Shown: piece by piece, positions 28,884 to 39,619 of the stretch
How positions within the stretch are numbered: position 1 is the first letter of the stretch
How the letters are laid out: every line of letters starts with the position of its first letter
Assembly: GCF_017916325.1 (NCBI RefSeq)
Contig: NC_090164.1
Coordinates: 787,501-851,500 of the forward strand
Length of the DNA stretch: 64,000 bases
Reading direction: 5' to 3'
Source: Leishmania martiniquensis
Lineage: Eukaryota; Euglenozoa; Kinetoplastea; Trypanosomatida; Trypanosomatidae
Notes under the pieces: generated by a model
Seen by the model: only the letters and a program-made list of their open reading frames with translations
Told to the model about the DNA's origin: nothing
The model's database searches: none
Translations under genes and position numbers: made by a program

Positions 28884-30305
28884 TTACTCGCGGGCTTGCG
28901 ACTCTACTTGAGCGCCGTGAAGAGCAAGTATCCACTTCACAAACTGTACCTTGCGCGTCAAACGCGCTGCTTCCTGTATCTGGGCCTCTGTCACGGGGCA
29001 CTTCATGAAATCTGTCGCCTCGGATGCAGACATGGTGCCCAGGCGCTCTTTCACAAGCTCCTTTAGCTCTGCAGCTGTGTAGTGATGCTTCAGCTCGAAC
29101 TCCGTAATGCTCGCATCGGAGATGTGCTTGCGCGCCTCTCGCAGAATCGCTTTAGGAATACGCTGCGGGCTTTCACGCAGATACCGATCCATGTTTTCTG
29201 CCGTGAGCACCTCTTCGCCCTCGGCAGGTTCCCACGCGCTGAGAGCGTGGATATGGTCTGTCGAAGGACACGCGAAGTCGGTGCGTGCGCGCTTACTCTT
29301 GCTGTGGCCCTGCGTGACGCTATCGTTGCTCCCATCGCTTTCTTCACTCGCGGAAGTGCTCTCCTCCTCTTCGATGTCGATCGCCTCGCGGTTCTTCTCG
29401 TAGGATAGGATGAGCCAGTCGTGAAGCCCCTCTGCGGCAGCGCCACTCGACGCGCTGGCCGACGCCTTACCTGCCGTCTGGACGGGCACAGGGAAGACGA
29501 CATCAATAACAAAATCTACCAGAGAATTAGGTAGCGAGGCATCTTGCGCATCAACGCTCTGCTGCTGCTGCTGCGTGAACGCCGACGCCAAAACAGTAGG
29601 CTGAACGCCGCACGCTCGTATCATGCGCTTCACCTCATCGATTGGGCAGCGGCGCAGCCATTCATCAAGTCCGTCGATGAGAAGCTGCTCTACGAAAGGG
29701 GAAGAGGTGCAGCAGCACGGCGCCGCTGCGGGTACGGCGCCATCGCCCGCCGGTGGCACCGCTGATATACCCAGCACACCACGCAGCCGCATCAGCAAGT
29801 GGATCGGGATTTCGTTCTCGACAGTGTCTGCGTATTGCGCAAGGGAGGTGGGGTTCAGCACGGCTTCGCTCCAGGGTGTGTCCATGGGTGCCGAAGCGAG
29901 CGCAGTTGAGGAGGACTGCAATGTCGGCAGGGGATCGTCAGTGTTTACGTCCGTCAGCGCAGCGCCGTCCTCCCGAAGCGGTAGCGGCGTAGGGGCGGTT
30001 GTGATCCACAGCGAGGCTCTCGTCGACATTTCGGGAGAGCCGGCACCGAGAACACTGAGCAAGGCGTGCTGCTCTGCGGCGTCCGTGAAAAGGCGGCGCA
30101 CATTAGCTCGCAACGCATCGAGTGCGGCTGTGAGAACGCCGGTGATAGCGGCATCTGCGGCGAACACTCTCTCCGCCTTTCGAAAGTTGCCGTCATCGCC
30201 GACCTCGGTGCCCAGCGCAAAGGCCTGCGTGCCGGTGTTGTCGAGGAAGGCAAGAACGCGAAACAACGCATTCGATTTGTACTGCTGCGCGGTGGCCGGA
30301 CACAT
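28884..30305 (-). CDS. Hypothetical protein with acidic linker
   Basis: From MCPATAQQYKSNALFR it has 473 residues. The start is set by a textbook trans-splice acceptor (CTCTTTTTTTCCTCTACAG in the sense strand) 33 bp upstream, which excludes the longer frame. Residues 1-100 and 250-300 are helical (LFRVLAFLDNTGTQAFALG; FVEQLLIDGLDEWLRRCP). About 330-390 is an acidic Ser/Glu stretch with SKSKRAR, a possible nuclear signal. The last 100 residues are again helical. I do not recognise the family. Confidence 0.75.
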   Translation of the reverse strand: MCPATAQQYKSNALFRVLAFLDNTGTQAFALGTEVGDDGNFRKAERVFAADAAITGVLTAALDALRANVRRLFTDAAEQHALLSVLGAGSPEMSTRASLWITTAPTPLPLREDGAALTDVNTDDPLPTLQSSSTALASAPMDTPWSEAVLNPTSLAQYADTVENEIPIHLLMRLRGVLGISAVPPAGDGAVPAAAPCCCTSSPFVEQLLIDGLDEWLRRCPIDEVKRMIRACGVQPTVLASAFTQQQQQSVDAQDASLPNSLVDFVIDVVFPVPVQTAGKASASASSGAAAEGLHDWLILSYEKNREAIDIEEEESTSASEESDGSNDSVTQGHSKSKRARTDFACPSTDHIHALSAWEPAEGEEVLTAENMDRYLRESPQRIPKAILREARKHISDASITEFELKHHYTAAELKELVKERLGTMSASEATDFMKCPVTEAQIQEAARLTRKVQFVKWILALHGAQVESQARE

Positions 30306-30986
30306 CGGCGCCCGTTTCGCGCGCGCCAGTGCCAACCTGTAGAGGAAAAAAAGAGGGGTGGGTGGGGGAAGATGAAAATCCCACAAGCACACACTCAGAG
30401 AGAGAGGAGGAAGGGATGGGAAGTAATGGGAGGCGACCGAAGCGAGAGGCGAAAGCGGCTCAAGGATGGGCCAGGTTTGCAGGGAGTACGCAGTTTGTAG
30501 CGGTGGCAGTGGTGATGAAGGAGACGGTGTGAGGTGAGGGTCGGCCGCTCTTTCCCATGACGTTGCCTTTTCCTTTGCTTCCCTTACTGCAGCTCCGTGC
30601 ACGGGTGCCACGTCACGACTTCGGCCAGGAGAGTCAACGACGCTCCGCCCTCCCACACCTGCCTAAAGGCGTCCTTTAATGTATGCTTCACCTTTGTCGA
30701 GCTTTCGCGTGGGCACCTTGGAGCAATGCAACGGTGCGTGCGCGGGTACACAACGACTAGGCGCTGCCACAGACGCAGACACACACAGAACTGAAATTCG
30801 TCGGGCGGCGTACGCTGAAGACTAGGCGTAGACGAGAGCACATGCCCCCAAAGCTAGGGGCGGGGATGGGCGTGGCAGACATATGCGTAGTCGTATGCGA
30901 CCCCGCCCTCTGTGGCGAGCTGCTTTTCCCTCGTAGCATCCCGCTCCTCTATAGCTCTTGGACGTCCCCCTTGCCCCACGCCTGCA
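30306..30986. other. Spacer between two hypothetical genes
   Basis: Apart from the splice acceptor at 30337-30356 nothing specific is seen. Confidence 0.45.
30337..30356 (-). promoter_or_regulatory. Predicted trans-splice acceptor for the 28884-30305 gene
   Basis: In the sense strand a pyrimidine tract with seven Ts ends in CAG at 30337-30339, 32 bp before the ATG. This is the canonical spliced-leader addition signal and decides the start codon. Confidence 0.7.
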
Positions 30987-31817
30987 TCACTTTTCGCGCC
31001 CCCGCTTCATGCTGATGCTCACGAGTTCGAACACTCTACCCGCCGCCGTGGGTGGGAGGAGGACCACCCGGCGACGGCGCTGCTGTGATCTATCCCGCGC
31101 TCCGTACCACGGGATGTGGCGCCCTTGCGGCCTGCGCTGGTCTTTTGTTGACGCGGATGTGGGCGAAGACGACGGCGCAGTTGCACAGCGAAAATACAGC
31201 GTTGTGGGCGTGGAGATTTCTCCCGTGTCGGTGCAGCGCAGGGACGCATGAGGGTCCGGCGTGAGTGCAGCGACGTCGATGAACAGTACGTCGGTAGGCT
31301 TCTCTGGGGTGCACTCAAGAGCCTCCTTGTGGCTCTGCCGACGTGCGCCACCGTCGTGTGGCGTTTGAAAGCGCGCGGAGATGTGCGGCGGACCCTCTAC
31401 AATGCACAGGCTGCAGTGCTCCTTGTAGAGGTTCGGACGCTGATACGATGCACGCGCCGCGTAGAGAGGAACCGAGAAGATGGGCGCGCCAGACCCGGGG
31501 TCGATGCCGCTGCTGCTGGTCGCACTAGTGTCATATACTGCAGGACTGAGCGGTCGCCGCCCCGCCATGATGTGAACCACTCCCGCTTTGTGCGCGCCGA
31601 GAGGCGTTCGCTGCTGTTTTGCATGCTCTTCTGGCCCATGAAGAATTACGCTGTGTGTGAGTGATACTGATGCCTCCTCATAGCACCACGTCCGGGTCGC
31701 CTCCAAGGTGATGGGGAAGTGATGCGGAGTCTTCATCTCTCCAACGTGAACATCTTGGAAGGATATGCGGACGGGCTGAATGACCGGGGAGGTCTTCGCC
31801 ACCGCTATGCCACGCAT
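30987..31817 (-). CDS. Hypothetical basic protein, possibly mitochondrial
   Basis: From the first ATG (MRGIAVAKTSPVIQPVRIS) it has 276 residues; eight earlier codons begin with GTG. The N-terminus is basic and lacks acids for about 18 residues. A beta-rich first part (HHFPITLEATRTWCYEEASVSL) is followed by low-complexity segments and a strongly basic Arg-rich C-terminus (RSQQRRRRVVLLPP). No motif recognised. The Arg-rich end would suit RNA or ribosome association, which is inference only. Confidence 0.6.
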   Translation of the reverse strand: MRGIAVAKTSPVIQPVRISFQDVHVGEMKTPHHFPITLEATRTWCYEEASVSLTHSVILHGPEEHAKQQRTPLGAHKAGVVHIMAGRRPLSPAVYDTSATSSSGIDPGSGAPIFSVPLYAARASYQRPNLYKEHCSLCIVEGPPHISARFQTPHDGGARRQSHKEALECTPEKPTDVLFIDVAALTPDPHASLRCTDTGEISTPTTLYFRCATAPSSSPTSASTKDQRRPQGRHIPWYGARDRSQQRRRRVVLLPPTAAGRVFELVSISMKRGREK

Positions 31818-32874
31818 GAGCGACCGCAGGCGTGTTGCCACTGCGCGTGTTTACTGGTTACGGGCCGAGACACTTCTGCTTGTTGATTTTTCCTTCCCGT
31901 ATGGCGTTTTCGATGCTCATACAGCGGGCTGCTTGGTGATGCGCTGCCGTTGTCGAAGCCGCCTGCTAACTAGAGGATGGGGAAGGCAGGCGAGAGGATG
32001 AGGGGACGGACACACAGTGGCAGAGCGAAACAGAGAGAGAGGGAGAGAGAGGGCGTGCGCAAAGGGTGGAGGAGGTGAAGATGCTCACGGACATGTGGGA
32101 CAATTCACCGAATACGCAGAAATAACGCACACCGGTGGATACGCTTCAGCGCCGGATAAAGCAACTGGGTTCAGGACGAGCGCGGTAGGCAGGAGAGGTG
32201 GGATCAAAGGGATGCCTGTCGCACTCCACGTGGCCCCTTTCACTCCCCTGCGACCTTCACGACGCGGTGTACACAGATCAAGACGCTTGCGTTCTCAGCG
32301 TTACGGTGCAGCACTTCTCTCTCGCAGGTCGGCACGCTGCAAGGGCAGGAGCTAAAGAGCCTCGGCCAGCGCAGGGAAAATTATCGCACGTGTGCTCCCT
32401 CCCTCCCCCTCATCCGCCTGCACCTTTTCAATGCCCTCTTGGCCTCTTCTCACGCGGGTGAGCAGGTGCGTGCAGATATAAACGCATCGACGTATGTGTA
32501 GGCATAGGTGTGCGCGTGTGCCTACAGCTCTGGTGCGCCCGTCTCCCTTCCCTTCCACATGAGTGTATCCTCCGTCGTGTGCTTCGCCGCAGGTGCGATG
32601 GCCGGCACGGCCTCCTCACAGGGCGTCACGATCTGTTTGGCCGGCGCCGCGGTTTGGACGCACAGGCCGCCGAGGGACCGGAGGGGGGGGTTGGGGGCAA
32701 ACCGCTCGACAGGAAAACAGACGAGGAAAAGAGAAAAGCGATGCGCTGAAATAAGTCCGACTAGGGCGATCTCTGCGTGCGCGGCGTTTACCGCACCGAG
32801 GCAGCGGCCGCTGATGGCTTTTGCCGACGCCCTGAGGGGAAACAACACCTCGGCGACCTTCGATGCCTCCCCAG
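31818..32874. other. Spacer with GA-rich tract
   Basis: No convincing gene. GA run at about 32030-32052. The part 32560-32874 is open in several frames, including a 215-codon minus-strand frame, but it directly follows the stop of the PP2A gene and lacks motifs. Confidence 0.4.
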
Positions 32875-34746
32875 TCAGCGCTGCTCGCGGTTCTCGTAGG
32901 TCCAAAACGAGAGGCAGTCGATCAAGAGCGCAACAAACAAACCTGCCTGCGGTGACCGCACAAACTCTTCGCGTGTGATGCGCAGCGGCTCGGCTTTCTC
33001 TATGAGGTCGAACACCTCCTGCACAACGGTCTCGCGCGACGGCACGTCCAGCCCGGCGGCCACGAGCTTCGCGTGCGTCTCGCGAAAGAACTGGTTGACG
33101 ACCATTGGCGTCAGTACTCCCGCTCCTTCCATGTCGAGGATGTTCCAGAAGAAGTACGGCCGGCTGCACAGCGGCAACAGCTCCACGGCTATGACGAAGT
33201 CCACAAACTTTCGGTAGTCCATCTCAGACCGTGTCATGAGCGTGTTCGTCTCAAAGTAGCGGTCAATGAAGAGGGAGCAGAGCGGGCTGGTGTCCGGCGG
33301 CAGGCCGTCGTCGAGCACCGTCGGCAGGCCTTTTTTATAACCCCGAAGGTTCTCTGCATTTAGCGTCCCTTTGTTGCGTGTATCGAGAAGCACAAACTTG
33401 TTGTACAGCTGCTGCGTCACGAGAGCACCGAACCAGTTCTGCGGGTCGTCCTCCGTCATGAGCTGCAGGCTCACCCACTCATCCATCACACCACTCTGCA
33501 GCAAGGAGTGGATGCGCAGCACGCCGCGATTGCCTGGGTCAAGATCCCAGAAGAGCCGGCGACTCACCGTGCAGCAGTAGAAGGGGAGCATGTCGTTTCC
33601 CATGGCCTGCAGAGCGGCAATGCGGGGCGCCAGATCGCGCACGTAGTTCTCCACCTCATCCTCTGAGAGCCGCCCATCGTTGTTGCTGTCCCACATGATA
33701 AGCTCCGCCTCGCACTTGACCAGGGACACCTGCTTTGCGAAGGTCTGGTAGATAGCAGCGACTTCCACAGCGCGCTCGGCGTTGCGAGGACAGGTAAGAA
33801 AGAGCTGCACATCCGGGCGCGGCGACGGCACCGAGCAGAGGTAGAGGACGTTGCCAAGAGCCGGCTGGTCCTCGGCGAGACGGAGTCGATGCTCGAGCTT
33901 TGCGCAGCTCCGCGCAGAGGAGCTTGCGGAGACGGGGGAGTCGTGGAGTTGATGCAGCTGCAGAAGCCGCTGCTGCTCGCGAAAGCGTTTGACGTGCAGC
34001 GAGACGGCGTCCAAGCTCGCGCATCGGGTACCGCTGGTGCGCTCGCCCCCGCTGCTGTCGCGGGCGCTGGGGCCTGCAGCGCCATTGAGCGTCGCTGCAG
34101 TAGTGGCCGAGTTCGACGGCGTGCTTGCGGAGGAAGATGGGTCCGACTGCGGAGGGGAGCGATGTGGGGACTTCGCAGTCGACAAGCTACCGCGCTCACT
34201 TTCTTCGTAGCTGTCCTCTTTTCTCCCAGCTCCGCGCAGGATATCCTCATCCTCGTTCTCATCCTCCGATACATCCCAGACGGCGCTCGGCGGCGGTGGC
34301 AGCTGCGCTCCATAGTGCTCCGCAGCCCACTCGTTGAAGTCGTGCAGCAGCTGCTCGTAGGCCTCCATGCTGATGCTGGTGCGATCCCCTGCACTCAACA
34401 GCGTCCACAAGTGCGCGTGCATCTCATCCAGCTTTTCAATCTCCTTGAAGCGCAGGTCCAACTCGAAGGCTTTACAGGTGTTGTGTAAAAGCCGCGTGGC
34501 CTCGTCGGCCGCCAGGTCTCGACCGCGCATGTAAAGCGCAGGAAAGAACGTCGATGACGCCTGCGCGCGCCTTTTCAACAGCTCGCCGTCGATACGTTCG
34601 GTCTCGGCTTCAAAGGCCTGAGTTGCCCACTCCTCCAGCGCGGCTGAAGTAGTGAGCTTGCGCGCCTGCTCCTCTTGGGCCGCGACCGCGCGGAGGCGCC
34701 GAGTTGCGAGCTCTACCAGCGAGGGTGACGACGACATAGCATTCAT
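32875..34746 (-). CDS. PP2A regulatory subunit B'' (TON2/FASS/PPP2R3C-like) with EF hand
   Basis: From the first true ATG (MNAMSSSPSLVELATRR) it has 623 residues. A helical N-terminal part (1-150) and an acidic Ser-rich linker (about 160-245) precede the conserved half. Around residue 353 there is an EF-hand loop DSNNDGRLSEDE with canonical Asp/Asn/Asp...Glu spacing, then RLFWDLDPGNRGVLR, a second degenerate EF hand (LLDTRNKGTLNAENL), and RPYFFWNILDMEGAGVLT. This order is that of B'' subunits, closest to plant TON2/FASS and animal PPP2R3C, which direct PP2A to centrosomal or basal-body microtubule functions. A flagellar or basal-body role is therefore likely. Confidence 0.85.
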   Translation of the reverse strand: MNAMSSSPSLVELATRRLRAVAAQEEQARKLTTSAALEEWATQAFEAETERIDGELLKRRAQASSTFFPALYMRGRDLAADEATRLLHNTCKAFELDLRFKEIEKLDEMHAHLWTLLSAGDRTSISMEAYEQLLHDFNEWAAEHYGAQLPPPPSAVWDVSEDENEDEDILRGAGRKEDSYEESERGSLSTAKSPHRSPPQSDPSSSASTPSNSATTAATLNGAAGPSARDSSGGERTSGTRCASLDAVSLHVKRFREQQRLLQLHQLHDSPVSASSSARSCAKLEHRLRLAEDQPALGNVLYLCSVPSPRPDVQLFLTCPRNAERAVEVAAIYQTFAKQVSLVKCEAELIMWDSNNDGRLSEDEVENYVRDLAPRIAALQAMGNDMLPFYCCTVSRRLFWDLDPGNRGVLRIHSLLQSGVMDEWVSLQLMTEDDPQNWFGALVTQQLYNKFVLLDTRNKGTLNAENLRGYKKGLPTVLDDGLPPDTSPLCSLFIDRYFETNTLMTRSEMDYRKFVDFVIAVELLPLCSRPYFFWNILDMEGAGVLTPMVVNQFFRETHAKLVAAGLDVPSRETVVQEVFDLIEKAEPLRITREEFVRSPQAGLFVALLIDCLSFWTYENREQR

Positions 34747-35440
34747 TTCTATTATGGCCACAGCCAGAAGAAGTGAAGAAGGGGCGGGTCTGAGGAGGCT
34801 CTACGGCGAGTTACAGCCGAAATGTGTGCCCCCCCCCCCACTGCAGCCGAATGCACACTCACAATTTTCGCCCTGCGCTGCCGCGGCACTAGAGCGGTTG
34901 AAGACGGCCACGACCGCACACTTTTCACTCCCTTTCTTTGATTCTCTTCATACACGCGCACGCACAGACAGAGAAACACAGGCGCTTTCTCGCTGTGCAC
35001 CGGGAAAGGGGAAGTGGCAGTCAGCCGCTTGGGCGCGCGTTGAGCGCGCATCAACGCGAATTCAAAAGAGAAGAGGGAGGTGGAGGTCAGCACAGGGGCA
35101 CTGCGAAATAGGCCATCGGGAAATCTCCATGGTAGGCTGTGGGCCAGTTTTTGCCGCAGACACGCGGAAGAGACATGGGAGAGGCTGCATCGCAGAGGGC
35201 GCGCATGCCGCCCTCTTCTCGCGTGTGGGGAGGTGCTGCTAAGGCCGAATGACAGCCCTCGTACTGGGAGCGCGTAGGGGCACACACCGGCGCATAGTTC
35301 TGAGCTCCCTCCTCACTAGATTGCGTCTTTTTGCGTACTCTTCGCATGGACCATGAGTGCTGAGAAAAGAGGTCGCCAGCTTGACCACACACGCAGACAC
35401 GCCCATCGCCCGCATCCGCGCACAAAACAACATGCAGCGC
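34747..35440. other. Spacer upstream of the PP2A subunit gene
   Basis: No gene seen. A C10 run occurs near 34830-34839. Sense-strand pyrimidine-rich sequence lies at 34920-34760. Confidence 0.45.
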
Positions 35441-36034
35441 CTACACAGACACCCACTTTACGCTCTTCACGTGCTCCTTTGCTCGCTGCTTGAGACGCTC
35501 GCGGGTGATTTGGGCATTCACGTGGTGCTGCGAGTCCACCATGTGCACGCAGAGGGTGCAGATGAAGGGCACAAACGTCCAAAAATACTCCCGGCGCACC
35601 GCTTCGGAGAGGCCAGCGTGTGCGCGGTGAAGGTGACGCAGTCGATTCTGCAGTAAGGCCCGCGCCGCGGCCAAGAACTTTGTTGTTTCCTGCAAGTATT
35701 CGTCGTAGGCGTTGAGGTATGCGTCATAGCTCGCGTACTGCTGCGGGGAGGGCATCTGCGGCGGATGAAGATCCACCTCGGTGAAGCCCTCTCTGCTTCG
35801 CGGCGCGCTGCTGCCCCCGGCATGCGACGTGTCTCCTGGCGCGCAATGTTGGAAGCCTGCTGCCGATGCAGGCGGCGACCCTGATGATACTTGAGAAGGT
35901 GCGCCGGTGGTGTACATCGTATACCCTGGTGAGCTTAGCGAGCGGCGCTGGTGCGCACGCGCTGAAACAAGAGGAAGAAGCACGTTGGAAGCCGCAATGG
36001 TTCGCCTCGCGCACGTTATTGTTCTTAGCGGCAT
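35441..36034 (-). CDS. Small mitochondrial-type protein with one membrane segment
   Basis: From the first ATG (MPLRTITCARRTIAASNVLL) it has 197 residues; seven earlier codons begin with GTG. The first 37 residues are Arg/Ser/Thr/hydrophobic without acids, a typical mitochondrial presequence. A Ser/Gly/Pro linker follows, then a helical pair (YDAYLNAYDEYLQETTKFLA; LLQNRLRHLHRAHAGLS), one probable membrane helix (YFWTFVPFICTLCVHMV) near residue 155, and a basic tail. No family recognised; inner-membrane complexes of kinetoplastids contain many such lineage-specific subunits. Confidence 0.65.
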   Translation of the reverse strand: MPLRTITCARRTIAASNVLLPLVSARAHQRRSLSSPGYTMYTTGAPSQVSSGSPPASAAGFQHCAPGDTSHAGGSSAPRSREGFTEVDLHPPQMPSPQQYASYDAYLNAYDEYLQETTKFLAAARALLQNRLRHLHRAHAGLSEAVRREYFWTFVPFICTLCVHMVDSQHHVNAQITRERLKQRAKEHVKSVKWVSV

Positions 36035-39000
36035 GCCGACCACACACCCACGCACACACCTGGGGGGCCACGGATGCGCCGGCTACACTGGGTGCTTCGA
36101 CGAGGCGGATGGGCTCACTGCGCGCGTAGCGAAAGAATGGAAGGGGGGAGGAGAAGGAAGGCGAATGTTACGGGGAGAGGGAAAGCAGCTGGGCACCAGG
36201 CGCTGCCTCATGACGAGGGAAACGTTGACGGCAAAGCACGCCAAAAAATGCAGTTACGCACACAGATGTGTGCGTGCCATGAGCGGGGCGAGCGCGACGT
36301 GTCGTTACCCATGTGCCTCGCGCTGCTTTGCCTTTCTGCTGCTGTGAAACGTCGGACTCCAGAGACGAAGCTCTCTCCGTCCCGGATGACTCCTGTTTCA
36401 CTCTCGGAGCAGAGGGGAGGGGGGGCCTGTAGAGGGGATGAAGAAGTGCAGTAGTTGTCGCTGCTGCCGCAGTAGCGCAGGTGCTCTCTCGCGCAGGGAA
36501 GTTGTTGCTGATGACATACGTGAGCCCCATCCCCCTTTGAGCATCGCGAAGCGTCTTCCACACTCCTTTCACCGAGCGATACGCCCGTCATTGTCTTGCA
36601 CTCGCGCCTTCCCCTCTAGATCGTCCACCTTCCGCTGTTGCAGCATGCAGTGGTGATAGGTTCTCTGATTCACGTCGAGTACGCACGCTGGGCGATACAC
36701 TTTACTGTTCCCCTCCCCAATTTCTTTCAAGTCGCCGTCGCAAAGCCCACAAAGCGCCACAGTGGGAAGAGAAGCAAAGGAGCTGAACCCATCCACAGGA
36801 AGGCTGGGAGCGCTCATGAGAGACCGAGTCCCGATCATGACGGGCGAGCGTGAGATACGAAGCACATTTGTGTTCATGGACGATCCACAACGCGAGGAGA
36901 TACGCGTTTACGGGGATAGCCATTCGCTCCCTCCACACCCCGCCCGCCAACTGGCCATGGTACGCAAATTCCCTGCCACGGCTCTCTCCCGCATTATGTT
37001 CGCGCACACGGCCCACTGCGCTATTTATGCGCGAGGGTGAGGGCTCGAGTGGAAGAGATGAAAGTGGCGGGCCCGCATCGTACGGCCTGCGGCCACCTTA
37101 CAATCCTTCTTCTCGCCCCCCTCTCTCCTCCAATACACGCACACGCACCCCTCCGCACACACAGTTTAGCGTCAGATACACTCACAACGACATGCGAATG
37201 CGAGAAGCGAAGCATATTTCAATTCATATCTCCGTTTCAGAAAAATAGATGCGTTTGTACTGTGATGGTCATCATGCACGTGCACGTAGAGAAAGGGGAA
37301 GAGGAGGCGGATGGCCACACAGTCCCTCTGAGGAAGACAGTGAATGTGCACGCAAATGCATGCGGCAGATTCGCTTTACTCTCGGCTCCCGATCGGATGG
37401 CGTTTCTGGGAATGGAGTCGGCCATGAAGCATGTGGGCCGGTGCCAGTGGCACGCGTCGCATGCACGAACGGAGACAGAGAGAGGGAGACATGGATAGAG
37501 TTCATAAGCAGCGTCCATGTGGGGCAAGAGGGGAAGAGGCACAGTAAGGGGGCAGAAACGCATCAAAATGACTTGGCGCATCTCGTGCGTTGGCGGCAAT
37601 CGAACGACCATCGAGGACGCGTCATAGCATTGACTGAAAGTGGGAGGGTGGCGGGTGAGGTAACCGCCCGATCTTCTCCCCCCTTCCTCTACCCCCGTCA
37701 CGCTCACCTGCAGCGAAGCAGTGTGAAACCAGTCCCCCGGTCCCACTCCCCGCTTTCAGGGCGGAACGTTGGCCTTGATGCCTGCAAAACTAGCACGAGC
37801 ACGGAGCTCGAATTCGCTGCCGCTCTTCTTCCCTCCTCAGGGATACTGACACACACCCAAGCACACGATCATGCGTGCTTCCTGTCCTTTGCCAGCGTTA
37901 GAGGGGGAGGAGCGTAGAGAGAGGGGGGAGTGGGGGAGGAGGGAAAGTTACGTTGCAGCCGTGGGTTGATCTGGCATATTCGTCCTCATCGATCTCACCT
38001 GTGCCGTGCACGCGATTGCCTCGCCTGCACCGCAGGCGACACCAGCAGGAATAGAGTGCGTCATTTCTACAGGAACACATCGATACGCATGAACGCGCCG
38101 TGCCCGTATACGGGAGGAGAGGGCCGCGCCACCTCATCTTTCCGGTGTCTTCCTCATGGGATCGCAACATGAAAGTTGTTCGACGGGTTGGGGCGAGACG
38201 TACCCAGAAGAGAGAAACAGGCATAGGCGCGATTCCGCTCCCACTGGGCACAGCGAACTCCATCGCCTCCGCCCCCATCTCGCCGCACCGTCGATGCCTC
38301 TGAGCAGAACCGCGCGGGAAATGCGAGCAAAAGAAAACGTTCCCCAAGGAGAGACATCGCGCCGTTTCCGTGGGAACGGAGGCGCTCACCTCCCGGCATC
38401 TGAAGGAGAGAGGGCTGTGAGGACGGGGTGAGGGGGGGCGCAGAGGGAGGGAAAGCGCGGAAGACTACTTCGCCAGCATTCAGTGTCGGAGGAGCACATT
38501 CATTGTCATATATATATGTATGTATGCCGTCTCAGGTGCGCTTAATGTCGTACATGCCTTCTACGGTCTGTCTCTCCCCTTCCACTCCACATCCACGAGA
38601 ACGCTGGAGGGCGCGGAGGGGAAGAGCTATGCGTCCTGCACATGCATGCACTAGCACACACGCACTCATGTCTGTGCACGCATTCGAGATAGCCCCTGAC
38701 TCCTCCTCTTCTTCCCCTTCACCGAGAGACTCGAGCACAGACGTATATATATATATATACATGTGTTCGCACCGACACAGCCGTGCACACATACCGCCCA
38801 CCTTCCCCCAATGAAAAAAAAACGGAGGTGCCTTCAGCACGTATGAAATTACGCAACGAGACTGGACGCTGGGCGGCGTAGATGGGGCTCGAATACGCAT
38901 GAAGGGAAGAAAAGCCGCAGAGGAGCACAAGTGGAGAGCACACATGCCGAAATAGAGCGACGCAGATGACTGTACACATACAGAGACAGGCAAAAGGTCG

Positions 39001-39168
39001 TGGGACCGAAGCACAGCTGAATTCACTGCCACCACGACGGCTACGCACGAAAGGCTCCATCAGATGAGCGGGCATCAGTGGATGGCACGAGCATCTTGTG
39101 CAGAGAAATTAAGGGCGAAAACACAACAGCAGCAGCACAGGGAACTTTTAAAAGATTTGAAGGGACCA
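36035..39168. other. Long gene-poor stretch
   Basis: About 3.1 kb with no supported gene. The best small candidate is a 102-codon minus-strand frame at 36569-36877 (begins MNTNVLRISRSP, with a presequence-like start and CGLCDGD), which I consider weak. TA/TG microsatellites occur at about 38508-38524 and 38743-38760. An A9 run lies near 38813-38821. Most of it is probably the very long 3' UTR of the farnesyltransferase gene. Confidence 0.45.
38743..38760. repeat. (TA)n microsatellite
   Basis: Uninterrupted TATATA run read directly; a shorter mixed TA/TATG run lies at 38508-38524. Confidence 0.85.
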
Positions 39169-39619
39169 TTTTTTTCCCTGCCGTCATACGGCACACGAGT
39201 CTCACCACCGCCAGACGCCACGTGGCCCGTCGCAGACCTGATCACGCGTGGTGCGGCGCAGCCACAGAGAGACGCGTCGCAGCGATGCGCCGACCTCGCC
39301 ACCTGAGCACGGCCCCTACCTCAACCCTCCCTCTCCACGCCCTCCCCTCCCCTGCCAGCAGGTACATTGCGGAGCGGGTGAGGTGCGTTCGAGCCGCGCT
39401 GACACGCCGCCCACCAGGTGGACGGCATGCGCTCCTCCACTGCCGCACCGCCAACGAGCACCAGCAGCGACACATCGCTGCGACCTCCCTGCGCCGTGGG
39501 CGCCTGACCCTGTCACCGCTGGAGGTGCCCAGGCATCTGCCACGGATGAGGGGGCGACGGCTCGGTGTTTCCACCGCGAGATGGTGAGGCAGTGAAGCTC
39601 TGAGAGGTACAGGTCACAC
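39169..39619 (-). mobile_element. SIDER-like short retroposon, copy C (longer form)
   Basis: Its two ends match copies A and B with scattered substitutions: 39176-39280 matches the 3' part and 39473-39619 the 5' part. About 190 bp between them (roughly 39281-39472) has no counterpart in A and B. In the minus sense the element ends in GCCGTATGACGGCAGGG plus an A7 tail (T-run 39169-39175). It lies downstream of the farnesyltransferase alpha gene in the sense of transcription. Full SIDERs are longer than A/B, so C is probably nearer the complete element. Confidence 0.65.

Noticed and set aside
32522..33169. A 215-codon minus-strand frame overlapping the 3' end of the PP2A subunit gene
   Set aside because: It is a shadow of the real gene in another frame.
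37249..37917. A 222-codon plus-strand frame
   Set aside because: It is on the non-coding strand of the unit, rich in Arg/His/Gly from microsatellite-like DNA, and has no motif.
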